Source: Casuarina equisetifolia (lineage: Eukaryota > Streptophyta > Magnoliopsida > Fagales > Casuarinaceae). From it: DNA of 64,000 nt. Under the pieces are notes generated by a model, which was not told where the DNA came from, ran no database searches, and worked only from the letters and a program-made list of their open reading frames with translations. The position numbers were made by a program, and so were the translations under genes. The DNA is taken from contig CM052357.1 of NCBI GenBank assembly GCA_028551475.1, positions 30,215,745 to 30,279,744 on the forward strand. Direction: 5' to 3'. Positions within the stretch are counted from its first letter, which is position 1, and each line of letters opens with the position of its first letter. Below are positions 35,275-49,380 of this stretch, in pieces.

Positions 35275-37226
35275 ATGGCGGATGAAAATCCAAACCCACA
35301 AGCGCTGCCGGTGGTGGAGGGTGGTGAACCAGCTGATAAAGTGGAGACAGCAGCGAGAACACCGCCGGTAGTGGTTGTGACGGAGTCTGAGTCCCAGGAG
35401 GTGCTTGAGAAAGAAGGGTCGGACCCGCCTCCGCCGCCGGTGGTCGAGACGGTGGGGCTGGAGGACGAAAAAGGGGGGCCACCGCCGCCGCCGCCTGAGG
35501 AGCAGCAGCAGCATACACTGGAGGAGAAGAGAGAAGAACTACCGGTGCCAGCTGGGTCAGATGCGGGGGCGGTGGTGGAGGTGAAGACTTCAGCTACGAA
35601 AGAAGAGGTTGTTGTGGTTGAATCTGAGAAGGAGAAGCCGAAGCCGAAGCCTCAGTCTTTGGCTTCGTTCAAGGAGGAGAGCAACGTGGTGGCTGATCTC
35701 TCGGATTCCGAGCGGAAGGCTCTGCAAGATCTGAAGCAGCTCGTCCAGGAAGCTCTAAATGCTAACCAGTTTAATTTCCTAAAACCACAAACGAAGCAAG
35801 AAAGTACACCAGCTGCACCCGCCGAACCCACTCCGAGAATCGAAGAAAACCCAGAAAAGGAAGCCCAAGAGGTGGCGAAAGAAGCAGAGGAGGTCTCCAT
35901 TTGGGGGATTCCTCTTCTGAAAGACGACAGAACCGATGTGATTCTACTCAAGTTCTTACGAGCCAGGGACTTCAAAGTGAGAGACGCTTTTGTCATGATC
36001 AGGAACACTCTTAAGTGGCGTAAAGAATTCGGCATCGATGCCCTTCTCGACGAGGATCTCGGCGACGAGTGGGAAAAGGTAGTCTTTATGCACGGATATG
36101 ACAGAGATGGTCATCCGGTGTGTTACAATGTTTATGGGGAGTTTCAGAACAAGGAAGTCTATACAAAGGCGTTCGCCGACGAGGAGAAGAGATCCAAGTT
36201 CTTGAGGTGGAGGGTACAGTTCCTGGAGAGGAGTATCAGGAAGCTTGATTTCCGTCCCGGCGGCGTTTGCACGATCTTCCAGGTCAATGACCTGAAGAAT
36301 TCTCCGGGGCCGGGAAAGCGCGAGCTCAGGGTGGCCACCAAACAGGCTCTGCAGCTGCTTCAGGACAATTATCCAGAGTTTGTAGCCAAGCAAGTAAGCA
36401 TCCCATTTTCACATTTCTCCTATGCTTTTTGTTTGAGATTCTCTGGGGATGAATGAATTTTATCACTTGGGCTTCTTCTTGATTTCTTAAGGTGTTCATC
36501 AATGTTCCTTGGTGGTATCTTGCGTTCTATACGATGCTCAGTCCATTCTTGACTCAGAGGACCAAGAGCAAGTTTGTTTTTTCGGGGCCATCCAAATCTC
36601 CTGAAACACTTTTCAAGTTAGTAGACAATTTGCATATCAATTTTGCTTCTTTCTTGGTGGCTGGTTTTAACTTAGCTTCTTTTGGTAAACCAGATACGTA
36701 TCCCCTGAGCATGTCCCTGTTCAATATGGTGGCTTGAGCGTCGATTACTGTGATTGCAACCCAGAATTCAGCATTTCTGATCCAGTCACTGACATAACAG
36801 TAAAACCAGCTACTAAGCAAACGGTGGAAATCATAATTTATGAGGTTTGATGGCATCCTTTTAACTTGTCTCTACCTGCTTTTAGGTTACTGATAACCAA
36901 GTTCATTTCCTCCTTAAAATCAGCTTGTATGGTTAATTCTTTTTTCTAACTGGAAATTGGGTAAATTTCAGAAATGCATCCTTGTTTGGGAGCTTCGGGT
37001 TGTGGGCTGGGAGGTGAGCTACAGTGCTGAGTTTGTGCCTAATACTCAACGTGGATATACAGTTAATATACAGAAACCTATAAAGAAGAGCCCAACTGAT
37101 GAACCAGTGGTGTCCGACAGCTTTAACGTTACTGAACTAGGCAAAATATTGCTCACAGTCGACAACCCGACCTCAAAAAAGAAGAAGCTTCTCTACAGGT
37201 TCAAGATTCAGTCCTTCTTAGACTGA
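35275..37226 (+). CDS. Patellin (SEC14-GOLD phosphoinositide-binding protein), copy 1
   Basis: Exons: 35275-36393, 36492-36616, 36694-36844 and 36972-37226, giving 549 residues. The first 190 residues are acidic, Pro/Glu/Val-rich and probably disordered, with the patellin signature SFKEES near residue 127. A CRAL-TRIO-N helix region begins near 217 (DVILLKFLRARDFKV). The SEC14 lipid-binding domain follows (GHPVCYNVYGEF to NVPWWYLAFY). The C-terminal GOLD domain ends in KKKKLLYRFK near residue 540. Patellins bind phosphoinositides and act in membrane traffic, cell-plate formation and auxin-transporter positioning. This copy is closest in style to the PATL3/PATL5 group, but the subgroup call is weak. 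Intron phases 0, 2, 0 are the same as in the second copy at 49-52 kb. Confidence 0.93.
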
Positions 37227-40200
37227 GGATTTCAAATAGCACAAAGCACGGAAATAAGTTAAGAGTAATAAGTTTCACTTGTCATTGATTGATTATCCTC
37301 ATCTTGATTGAAGGCTTTGGCTTGATCACTGTACCTGTAGATTGGTGTTTACTCTGGGCTTGAAAATTTAGTTCCTGGACTTGATTATACAATTACTTCC
37401 CCCATAGCAGAGTCTTTTTTTTTTTTTTCCTGTATTTGTTTTTGATTTTTGAAGGAGCATCATGTCGGGAAAGTTGCCGGTCGGGTTGAAATTTGGCGCT
37501 GGTTTGTAATATGAAGTTCTATGAATGTCAGTTAGTTTGAGAGACAGCTACACAGTTTTATGGGCACTTGGAGTGAATTATGGTTGTAAAGTTTTACTGT
37601 CCCTTTACCATTGAGTTTTACTGTGTTTTATATGCGAGTTACATGAATTGAAAAATGCATTTGTAAATCTTCATTTTGTTCATAAGATTTCTCATTGTGT
37701 TCTACAATCCATTCACTTGACAATTAATCTATGAAACAAGTTTTTTTTTTGTTCCCTTGGTCTTTGCTTTGTTCAGTTAGTGATGTTATGATATGCATGC
37801 TTTAAACGCTAACTTCATGGTATTGGTTTCATTGTTGGCTTAGTACTCGGGTTTTAGTTCTATAGTTTCCTCAATTGTCTTCATATGTTTTCTGCGTTCT
37901 AAATGTATGATTGTCTTAAATGTTCCCAACATGTAGGATATGATTTAATGCTTGTCGTACCCCTCTCCCTGAATATAGGATGTGTTCATTAGGTCTGCTT
38001 CGCATTTAAGATGTTATTTAATGATGTTTCTCATATTTCTCTCTCTCTAAAATTCAATGAATGTACTTGTGGGTTGATTTACTTCTTATATTTAAGGCCT
38101 TTGGGACATAAAAATAGTAGGAGTAGAGCAAAACACGTTAGGATTTTAGAAGTTCTTGTGTAACCTATTAAGGAATGTCTCGTTGGCAAAGAACATTGAC
38201 ATATCTAAGTAGATTTATGCTCCACAGCTTGAGGAAGACCATGCTCCAAAGAATACCTTCTTTACAATCTCTCTTGTATGTTTTAATTTGTTTTGCATTC
38301 ATACAAAAATTACTTGCATATATTGACTTTTGTTATTGTCATTGTTGGTGACAGTGATTGGATAAGAAAACTGAAAAAGAAAAATACCTTTACAAGAAGA
38401 CTTTAGGATTTGAGATTGACTTTTTGGAAAGAGGGCCTGAGGGTATGAGGTGTGGAACTTAGTATTTAGGTCTTGGGCGACTAATAATCAACTACTAAAC
38501 TATTTATGTATTGATGATCTTCATTTGATTTAAGGAAAAAGAACATAAAAGATGTGCACACCTCATGTTCTAGGCTGCAAATAATGCTAATTGCTTCTGT
38601 AGTTCTGTGGGTAGTTCCACCGTCATGCTTGATAACGATGAAGATAGTGTTTTATAAGAAAGAAAGAACGAGTCTTTCTGATAAAAAAGAAAGTGAGAGA
38701 AGTTTGTTCCTCTTACCAAACTATTAGGTCATTTCAATCTCAACAATGGATAAGATAAACTAGCAAGAGATGGTAGTTTTGCATTTGGCCTATTTGTCAT
38801 GCCTTGGGAACGTCATTTCATTTTATACTCCATGGTCCGTGAAGAAATTATTGAATGTTAAAAAGCCGCCATTGATGACCAGAAAAGGATGCATCCAAAC
38901 TTGAAAATCTGGCTTGAGATTGCGAGTCTCCCTGTAAAAGCAAATGGCGTGCTCTTGCTGTGTCATTACTTTTGACAGGTTTTCACGCAGCTGGCATGCT
39001 AGCTTTATGAGAAGATGTCCTTGTTATCTGCAATTTCTAAAGCCAACTGCACCGTGTACTGTGGAGCTTCAGCTGAATTTATTACACCAGAGGAAGTGCC
39101 TGCTGCTTTTCCAAGCTTGAATCCTATCAATCCCTTTCCTTCTTAGCTGGTTATGAAACAGATTTCTTAGCTAGGGTTCAAATTCTTTGTTTGTTCCCTG
39201 TCAATGGGATAGGGAAGTTTTGCCATCAATGATTTGGGAAAGGGAAGAATCCTTTCTATTATGGTCGCCTGTTCCAAAAGTTCCGTTCCCCACGGTATTT
39301 TTCAGGCACGTTAAGACTTTGGAAGCCTCCCGTTACAATGAACATGTCTTCTGCACGCAAACAAATGTAGAAAACCTTTTTCATGTATATTTCTAGTTTT
39401 AAGGACTTCATTTTTTAAGAATCAAAACAATATTGTCCTAGATAAACAAATGGAAGCTAAAACGTTTTTTTGGGGACGTGTAGTAGACTTTATTCTCCTA
39501 CATTTAAAAGGTAAACGTGATAATTTAGTTACATAAAAGAGCTTAATTATTTCTCCTATTAGGTTAATTTTTTAAGATGAAGCTTAACTTTCATGTCACA
39601 AGTACCATTTTCTAGTATGGAGTAGAAAAGGGGTGGAACCTTGATGTAGGGGTAAGGAGGGAGTTGCAATTACATTGAGTATGGTGTGGATTTAGGTAGG
39701 GTAGAATGTAATGGATTTCAATGTTCTTATATTAGAAAGACAATCAAAATAATCTAGTCATATAAATGGATTTGATTACTCATTTTGTTGTGTTAATTTT
39801 TTAGAAAAGAATTGAAGTTAGACATCTTTTTTTGATATAGTATTAGAATTTAAATTGAAGTGCAATATTCATCTAAACTTTTATGAGAAAGGTGTTAAAG
39901 TTACCTATTATTTATCATTATCAATATCTTAATATATTATCTTTAAAGATCTTCTTTTTTCAAAAAAAGAAGTTTGATTGTCTATAATACTTTTTCGTTG
40001 TTTTCTAAAAAATAAATTATGTGTTGGGTTGGACACCCATACTCCTAAATTATTTTCAAATAAAAAAATATAACTTTCTTTTCAACAATATAGCTTGCCA
40101 AAGTCCAATCGTAGACTAAGTATGCATTTAGTTCTTATCCTAACAGAGATTTAAGCCCTCTATCTTCGACTTAAGATAACAGGGGTGGTGAAAGTCTAAC

Positions 40201-42940
40201 TCAAACATGCTCTTTGCTGCCTCACCATGTCTCCATCCCTCTAGAAGCATTACTATTATTCTAAGAAATGATTGCTCATGCTTAGCTCTCCAAGCCGGCC
40301 TATACATCCAATGAATGGATGGAGTTGTTAAGTTCCTCTTGTTAGGTTGATGCCTATGAGTTAGGTGACTTCACATCATCTTCTAATTTGCTTTCTGTCC
40401 ACCCACCTTCCCTTTTCTCGTGGGTAATGGGGCATTTTGCAATCATTTTCTTTGCATTGCTTTTTTAAAAAGCTCACATTAGCATCGTATCAAATACAAA
40501 TTCAGATGGTCTCAGGAATTTCAAACTTTTTAATCACCTAAATCTACTGTTTTTCTGCCTTGGTTTTCCCATGCTTAAATGATTGCTTTGGGTCAGGAAT
40601 CTTGTAGTTTCTTTTTTGCGTTCAAAAGCAGCGAAAAGTACTAAAATGATCTGGTTTTTGTGGCTCTTGATGCTCTCTTCTTCAGACGTAAATCAACTTT
40701 TTGGCATGCTTTGTACCAGGTTGGCCTGTGTTGAGTGCAGTTAAAGAGGAAGGAAGCAAATCTTGTTACAGGACAAGCTCTGAAAAGAACATCACTTTTT
40801 TACGTCGAAAATTTTATTTTGTACAACTCACATGGCCGCCATATTTAAAAGTAATTTTAATTAAAAATTACCTTTGAAGTACTTTTCGTTACAGATTCAT
40901 CAGATCATTTGTAGAACGAATACTTGTAATAACTTTAACTAAAAATGATCATAAACTATGCCATAATTTAATAACGTTTTAATGTACCAAAGATGTTAAG
41001 CAAAAGGGTTATGTAAATCTTGATGCTTTGAATCGGCCTGCAGAATGCTAATTGTGGTCCATTTAGATTTATGGATCAAGTCTAGAGCTTGGGCTAATCG
41101 ACTTTGAGCCTGCATATACTTGCTCAACGGAAAGTTGGCTTGGACCTCCCATTAAACTGAAATGATTTTGTTAAAAATATGGTAGCTTTATATTCCCAAT
41201 ATTTGGATTTGATATCTCTTAAGATGTTCTAATCACTCATTCTCTTAATGACTGACTTTGAAAAAGGAAATTGAGTCATTTCTAAGATGGAATGAGAACT
41301 TAAGTTTAGGCATATTTATATGATTTTTTTTTATACATGGAATGAGGGAACATGTTAAAAAAAAAATTATCTGATATGGCTAATATCTGAGTATAATATT
41401 ACCTAATATTTTCTTGGTATATTCAAGTGTTCACCTCTTGATCTTGAGAAAAGAAATTAAACCATTTCTATCCCAGTAATAAGTTACCTAGACAGCAAAA
41501 TCATGTCTTTGCTGCACTAAATTGTTATAACTGTGCAGCAGATACGACTTTCAGCTTTAAGAAGTACCACCAGCTTTCCATATGCATAGAATAGAGACGT
41601 TAGGTGCCACCAAACAGTATTTTAGCAGTTCAAGGCAGATAGGTGCCGTTGTATTGTGATTATGACTTGTCTCTGCAGTACTTCGAACCTTGCAAAAGGT
41701 GCATTCTTAAGTGGTTCTGCAGCCACCGCTAAAGTTGATTCCTATCAAGTTTTGGATTTTTTCTTTACTTTATATGCTACCCAGTTGATCAAACTCTTCC
41801 TACCTTCTTTTTTTATTTTTTTATTTTATTTTTTTTATTTTAATACTCCTATAGACATGAATAAACCTAAAATCTATGCAATAAAAGTATCGTGAAAAGA
41901 GAACATGTTAAAATCGGCGTAAAGCAGCTTACGTTGTTATGGAAGGAACATTTGTATTCTTGTGAATTAAATTTTGAGTTGGGTGTAGACTTATAACAAA
42001 CTTATTAACATAAGTAAAAGGTTTTACTACAAGAACAAAAGGCAGTTGTTCATACGATAAAACTACTATTAGAACCAAAAAGCAAAAAAGCAAAAAAGAA
42101 AAAGAAAAATACCTTGATATATGTGAATTACAAATAAATATATTAATAATATAAAACACATGTTAATTTTTTCAACACATCCCTTTGTTTCAAAATATAA
42201 GGAAATATATATATATATATTATAAATACCTAGTCCATGAGTGAAGGAAACCTAAAATTTAACATTACGTTAGGGTGCTAATTTTTCCTTTAAAATCGAC
42301 TTCTAAAGGGAAAAAAAAAAAAGAAGAAGAAAAAACCTCTACTTACAAAAAATGTTAGATATCCAAGGTAACTCGTCTGCTTCTAGGAAGCTATTAGGCA
42401 ACTCCTCTCCCTATAGTTTAAGGATTGAATCTACAGTTGGTTGAAAAAGGCAACAGAACGTACTCATTGCTGATCTTTGGACACAAGAAAGTGTACGGGG
42501 GAATGAATTCTAAAACCAGGGCACGGTCCATGGTGGTCCTCCGCCCCAAAACAAGAGAGCTGGTCGGATAGCTTGTTGTTTTCAGCTGTCAGATGAGGGG
42601 GACCATCTTGTCAAACTCCTTGGAATCATTTGAAAGAAGAGCCGGGTCTGCTGACATGGGTGTCATGTTCAGATTGTCTTGCTCATCTTTTTTCTTTTTT
42701 CTTGCTTTTTAAAGGAATCAAACAGGTTAGATGACGGTGGCTTCTAAGATTTACATATATTTATTTGTGGTTCAGAGACAGAGATGGCTCATGTATCAAG
42801 ATTGTTTAACATGGTAAGAAAATTCTGTCGGATCTGATAAAATGAAAATGATGATGGGTAGGTTTCAAACTTTCCATATTTTTTACTGTGTGTAGGTGGG
42901 ATGGTATTTTCTATCTACTAACATAGCAAACCGAAAAAAA
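37227..42940. other. Gene-free spacer, left part, between the two patellins
   Basis: Patellin 3' UTR, then mostly AT-rich DNA. Short open stretches (for example 39187-39396 and 41656-41895) have no recognisable product, no flanking exons and no conserved motif. A TTTGGCGC word at 37492-37499 is in a 3' flank and probably chance. Confidence 0.5.
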
Positions 42941-42950
42941 AAAAAAACTC

Positions 42951-43030
42951 AGGTTAGGTAGTTTAATGGTAAAGTTACTAGCACATAACGGTTGGGTGCA
43001 GTGTTCAAATTCCTTTGTTCTCAAAATCTT
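42951..43030 (+). repeat. tRNA-like / SINE-like fragment
   Basis: TAGTTTAATGG at 42959-42969 resembles a pol III box A, and GTTCAAATTCC at 43003-43013 resembles box B. The 33-base spacing is right for a tRNA or tRNA-derived SINE. The T-arm stem does not pair well, so a functional tRNA is unlikely. A-rich tracts follow at about 43055-43070. Confidence 0.35.
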
Positions 43031-43144
43031 CTTTCACTCCCCATTTACCCAATTAAAAAAAAAGTAAAAAAAACTGTTGTTATCTATTTCAAAGGTAAAA
43101 AAAAAAAATCTTTAAAGATGTTATTATTCTTATAGGTTGATTTC

Positions 43145-43147
<3 letters not shown>

Positions 43148-43184
<37 letters not shown>
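43148..43184. repeat. (TTA)n microsatellite
   Basis: About twelve uninterrupted TTA units. Confidence 0.9.
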
Positions 43185-43607
43185 CTGATCAATTTTATAA
43201 ATTTTGCTGAAGATGGTGTGGATGTGAATCTCATATTGATAATATTTTAGGTTGATATTATTTTAGACGTGGAATGTCTCATTTTCTAAATGATTAAATT
43301 TTACAATGAATAAAGCCTTTTCTTTTTAAATAATTGTTGTCCATGTCATGTTAATTCAAGTATTTTTAAATAAAGCAATTTATCTTCTTTTGGACTAATT
43401 TGTGACAATTCAACCCTTCCAACTATTCTTTTAAGAAGTGTATTGAGGAGTTAAATTACCTTCTTTTGAGGAATTTTTGGGAAAAATTAGACTAACTTCT
43501 CACACAAGAATAATTCAACTACTCTTGACTGGGCATTCAAAGATGATTGAGTGTACCTAACCATTCATTAATAAGATCTCTTAAATAACTAACACTCTTG
43601 ACCTAAG

Positions 43608-43930
43608 TGAGGAGACAACATGTATATTATGGTATAGATGTTTAGTCTCATATTTCTAAGGTGTAGAATTGTGTGCTTCATTAAATGTGATTGTTTTTTC
43701 TGATTTTATTTCTTTACATGGGATCGGAGCTCAAGTCTCCTTTAACACATTTTTCAAATACAAATAAGCCAAATTTATGTATAAAGCAGCACCATAATGC
43801 TAGTTAAAGGAACATGAGTTGTTATAATGAAAGGTTGTGTCATGGTGTAGATGTCTAGTCACATATTAGTAAGATGTAAAATTGTATGTATAGCTAAATG
43901 TAGTTATTTTTCCTCATCCCATGAGTTGAT
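43608..43930. repeat. Diverged direct repeat, about 210-bp offset
   Basis: The blocks around 43630-43700 (GGTATAGATGTTTAGTC) and 43845-43910 (GGTGTAGATGTCTAGTC) share order and sequence over about 70 bases with many changes. The origin is unclear. Confidence 0.55.
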
Positions 43931-44395
43931 TTTTTAGGTGAATTTGAGCCTTCTTTCTAATATAGTTCTCTTTTTTGAGTTCCTATTTCTTATTTTCGCC
44001 ATCTTTTAATGTCAAAGGCACCAAAAAAACAAAGATATGAAATTCTTCTTTAGCTTTTTATGTCTTTTTTTTTTTCTTCATCCATAAGATGGTAAAAAAC
44101 GCATGATACAGCAAGTTTCTTGTCTGTATTTTAATGCATGCGCAGAGACAGACGAGGGGAAGAGAAACGACACCCCAACCAACACATGCAGACAAGCCAG
44201 GTACTGTTCATATGAAGACATGAATGGATGTGCACATGGCTTGGAGTCGGCCTCGGACTTTGGAAATACTCTGAGCTTTTTCCACGCATGGGGACGAAAC
44301 AACAGAACACACAACAAAACATAAATCCTGCATACTTGTGTTTCCCAACGATGAAAGAAGCACCATGCCTTGACCGGACGTCACTTCCACCAGAC

Positions 44396-44520
44396 TTATC
44401 TTCTCCGTCCAATGCCCAATTGTAATTGTTGGCTCGTAGTTATCCCACGCTTAGGTTCTGAGAATGTCATTTTCAAGAATCTTATCTTCTCTGTCTAACA
44501 TGCATTCGCAATGGTTGGCT
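44396..44520. repeat. Short tandem duplication, about 85 bp
   Basis: CTTATCTTCTCCGTC at 44396 recurs as CTTATCTTCTCTGTC near 44481, and both are followed about 25 bases later by GTTGGCT. Confidence 0.6.
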
Positions 44521-47500
44521 AAAATTTAGTTTGACACTTTAGACTCTCAAAAAGATACGCATATATAAGGAACATATCATATTTAAATATTAATGGTAAA
44601 CAGAATTATTGTTTTAATATGCTTCTTCATTTTATATATAGGAAAATCACGAAAATTCAATACATAAATAATAATACTAATGATGAAGTGAAATCACAAA
44701 GATCTAGTTCACAAGTACCTTTCTTGGATATAGTTTTAATGTTATGCTAAAAAGATTTATACTTCTTTTTCAAGAATCAATCATTAAGAGAATGAGATGC
44801 TTATTTATTATTTCAACATCTTGAATTGTTACTAGGATATCTTATTCTTTTAATGATCCATTTTAAGATATGAAATGAGTTTTTCTTTTTTAAATTAAAT
44901 TAAACCTTCTATATATCATTGAAACAAGAAATGGATTGAACCAAAAGGATAATATTTTCAATGGATAATCATATTTCGTTGACACAGATCTCTTCAACAT
45001 TGTAGAGCCGACGTAAACAATCAAAGACAAGTGGGATTCTAGATAACAAACGATCTTATACGACCAATACCAGAAGTTGCTACATCCTGTATTGTTCAAG
45101 GGCCAAAAACCTGTCATCTCCAACATAATTCTTTCTCTGACTTCGCCATTTTGGATAACAACTCAGTTCTGTCTTTTTATTCCTTGGCTAATGGTTAATT
45201 TGACATATGTCCTCATCCCTTACTTAAGTTAGGTGACTACCTTTAAATATCAATTAATTTGCATGATGTCATGATGTGTACATGATGTGGAAAAGTTACA
45301 TCATGACACTTTTTATTTTCATTCAAGAAAAAAAAGAAATTAAATCTTGAAACATTTTGGTAAAAGCAAAGAGGAAAACCTTATTTCCTCTTTTTCTTTA
45401 TTTCCTCCTCCTGACACTTTATAAGGTTCTTGAGTGCATCCCTTTCTATTATCACTAAATTATTTCAAAGAGAAGTATATAAAATTTTATTAAAAAATTC
45501 ATCCTTCTCTAAAATTTGCTCAAAAGCAAGGAAGCATTTTAATTAATATATGTGATTCAAGTAATGTAAAATTTTTTGTGACATTGCTTTTAATTTGTCT
45601 TATTACAACCAAAATAAACAATAGAATTTTTGTTAGGTTTCATCTACTAAGTGTGCTATCGGTTGAACTTGAATTTTGATATTATGTTAAGTTTAGTCCA
45701 ATATCAAGAATTTGTTTTTCACGTATAGAAATTTTTTAAGTAAGAACCAAACAATATAAGTCTTTTTATCGCAACATTCTTAACAAATTTAAGTAAAAAC
45801 CATAGTGGACATGCTCCATATCCATCTCAAAGTCTCATCCTTTCTCTTTATGTAGTAGAACCTTCCGTTTTCCTTAAGTTCTGTCGGGGAAAAAGAGAAA
45901 ATTATACCGTCGAGGAAGATGGAATATATACGACCGAAGCAAATCCATCCAAATGATGATTAGAAGCTGGTCTGTTTATCATCGCAGGGGAAAAAAAATA
46001 GTGATAGAGGTTGGTACCCGATTTGTTTTTTCCTTAGTTACATATGATGTATTTGATGTGGCCCTTACCATGTCAAGATTAAAATTCCAATCCCATCAAG
46101 CCACTCAGAACTAACTTTATATACCTATTACTGATCCTTGTCTCAATGCTGCAGCATGTCACATGCCCAGCCAAAGTTTCAACTTGTTCGGTGTCACTTG
46201 CAGGGCGTCACCTTTGCATTTTGCTCTCCAGCTCGTTTATCCTATCTCCGTTATCTTAAGACGATGTTCCTAACATGAAATTTTCAGATGAAGTTACAAA
46301 GAAGACCCTTTTGACCTAGTTTTTGTTCCTATATTAAATATATTTTCAAGTGTTATATAAACAGTATAAAGTTGAGAATTTGATATCTAACTGTTAAAGA
46401 AACACTAATTACGAAAACATATTAATGACAGGCTCTCTTTCTCTATTATACAAGGATATATGATAAAGATGAAGATTTGTATCCTTAACAGTTATTAATA
46501 TCATAATGACCCATAACATGTATTTTCAAACCGTGTTCTTTACTTTGTGCTGTTTTGTTTTCACAGCAGGATGGGAGAGAAGGTTGTCCCATATGCTGTT
46601 GTTTCTTGAATCACAGCTTCCCCTTCTAGTTTCAACACGTACATGATCTTTTCTTCTCCCAAATTCCTCTTCAACCAAAAGAGGAATTCCAGGTACTAGG
46701 GACCAAAAATGGACATCCGGTTCCTGCTCTCATCAATTGGGCATATAGACTAGCAGAAAGCGAGCTATGGGTGGGCTCCTTGAGAAGCAATTTGATTAGC
46801 AATCCTTATCACGACAAGGGAAACGACAATGATGATAATCTGCAGGTAAAAGCCTTGGGTTTCTGCAGTTGATGGTGAGATGAGGATAGGCATAAAGCGG
46901 AAGCAAGAGCAACAAACAGAGAGACGTATGCATGATGGGGCATGTGGAGCTTTTGTGATGGAGAAAGATAACGCCAAAACATAAAGGAAGAGATCTCTCA
47001 ACATTAAAGCAAGCATCTTCCATTTTGATGCACTAGGAAGATATTTCTTTCTGACATTATTTGGGAGGGCCCCTCTTAGACCTTGTAAAGAACAATAACC
47101 AGATTTTGACACTGCTAATTGATTGAGTGTAACAGCCAAAATCAATCGCCTCCTTGATGAACATGGTGGGAAGAATGATTAGAAACATAACTTTGGACCC
47201 TTATGCTGTCCAGGTATCAACCATTATAACACGTAGCCAAGAGGCAAAAGAGATATAAATTAATCCCAAGGGTCAGGATTAATGACATATGAAAATACAA
47301 TAATAAATGTTAATATATCAGTTCTTGATTCTTGAAAATAAATGCTGCTTGGGATTAAGATATTCAAGACATTCAAGTGTGTAAGTTTGGATATATGTAT
47401 AAAAAAAAAAGGGTTATATTATCTAAATCTAATTTAGAAATTCTCCTTATTAATCCCTCACCCAACTGTTGGAATGATAAAAAAAAAAAGAATGTTTTTA

Positions 47501-49380
47501 CATTTTAATATCTTCTTTTCTTAATGGATAAATTTTACCCCTTTTAATAATACAAATAAGAGGTGAACTATGGTTGATGTTGGCCAAATTTCAAACCAAA
47601 AAGAGAATCAATTCGTGATGGGTCAAAGAACGTTAGTTTAAGTTAGAATTCTAGCTGTTCTGAGTTTGAATTTTCACACCAATCCCATTGATGACAATAG
47701 TTTATTTTGATCATCACCTTTTACACGTGGGATATGTAAGACAACAAAGTTAAAAAATTAATGAAGAGGAAGTCCCTTTTTTTCTTTACTTTTGTTGCTT
47801 GCACAATGCGGGACAGGTTTTCTGTAGCCGCAACTCCCTCGGGGTAAAAGTGAAAAAGCAGAATGCAATTATAAACAATCGTGCACACAAAGCGCGCAGA
47901 AGATAGAACATGTCTTGAAACAGCAGCCCCGCGTGTTCTGTACTTATGCTAATCACGTAACCACGAAGAAACCTCGATTGGCCCACGCTCGTCGGCATAT
48001 TTAGGTTCACTTTTTTTTTTTTTAATTAACCAAGTAAAGAGGGTTTGGGATTTTGTTAGGTAAAGGAGATTTTAAGATTATATGGGTGTTGAATCAAAAA
48101 CCTAAGTGGTTGATGGCTACTAGCCAACCCACCATTGGCTAGTTGATAATCTCACTTTTTAATTTTGTATTAAAATTCATGTTTTTTCTTAGCATTTTCA
48201 TGAATCAGAATTCAAGTTTTATCTTAATATTTCTATTAATCCATGCAAAAAATGCCACTGAGAGATGATCCATGTCAGATCAAGTGTCCAGTCTCCCATT
48301 ATTGAAGTGATAGTGTGTGTGCTTAAAGGTGTATCCCTCCACTTCAAGTACTAGGTTGGGGCAAGAACAAATTGCAAAATGAAATTTTCTAAAATTTTGT
48401 TGTTTGTACATCAAAGGTTTTAAATCGGTTTTCAAGTTATTAGCATAGATCCTACAATAAAATACAACAATTACAAAAAATCGTCAAACTAATTTTGAAA
48501 TATTAATGCAGATCAAACAACAAATGGTAAATACAATAATCACAAAAACACGGCAAGATTTGGGGTAGACTGTTTCACCCTGTCCATGAAAAAACAACTT
48601 AATAAATATTTTAGGACCTTCATACATCAAAACTCCGTTGGTGTGTAGACTGATCCCACTACTTTCCATTTCTTATTGGGATGAAATATCATCGTATCAA
48701 CCTAATACAGAGTTTTCAGTCTCCATTTGCATATATGCCTCATCCTGAATTTCCACTAACATGTGAATTAACATAAGGCAAAGATTGGTTGAGATGATTA
48801 AGAGACTATAATATACATCTTTTTCGTTTACCTTTCTAAGATATCTGAAGATTCATGGAGTTATCAAACTATTGGAATCAACATATCACAGCCAGTCAAA
48901 TATGAAACTTAAAAGCATTTCATGTTCAACTAACCATTGATTCTGTCATGGAACAGGAGGGAAAAGAGGAGGAAGAGGGGAAGAAGAGAGTGACAACAAC
49001 AATTGATCAGTTAAAACGCTGATAAACCAAGGAATAACGAAATACACAAATTTACACAACTTTACAGGGACAGTATTAAGAGTAGCAACAAAGTTTCCAT
49101 CCACAATTCATACACGTCCATTCCCCAAACATTATGTACCAGATATGTGTCTATTCAGGCAACCCAGACCTTCTTTCAACACTAATTTGTTTCAACTCCA
49201 AAGCCAAATAACAAAAAATATCAAAAAACGGACATACAAATCAATCCCCCAATCCCCACATTTTAAATTCCCAAACAAAATTACGTTTCACAGAAAGAAG
49301 AAAAAATTAAACCCTGTATTGAGAAAACAAAGAACCCAACTCTGCAATTTTAATGCATCCCCTCCCAATTGACTGGAAAT
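44521..49380. other. Gene-free spacer, right part, between the two patellins
   Basis: AT-rich DNA. The longest open stretch, minus 47145-46765 (126 codons), is Leu/Ile/Ser-rich with a hydrophobic end, but matches no family I know and has no supporting exon structure. The last few hundred bases before 49381 are probably the 3' UTR of the minus-strand patellin. Confidence 0.5.

Noticed and set aside
35140..35518. Minus-strand open frames across the start of patellin copy 1
   Set aside because: Antisense shadows of the Pro/Glu/Val-rich exon, with low-complexity Arg/Ala/Pro translation.
37488..37500. E2F-like TTTGGCGC word
   Set aside because: It lies downstream of patellin copy 1 in its 3' flank, far from any start; probably chance.
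44078..44425. Several overlapping open frames on both strands
   Set aside because: They are short, mutually exclusive and have no known motif; the region has slightly higher GC, which lengthens chance frames.
46765..47145. 126-codon minus-strand open frame with a hydrophobic C-terminus
   Set aside because: No recognisable family, no exon partners and no promoter evidence; the length is plausible by chance over a 12-kb gap.
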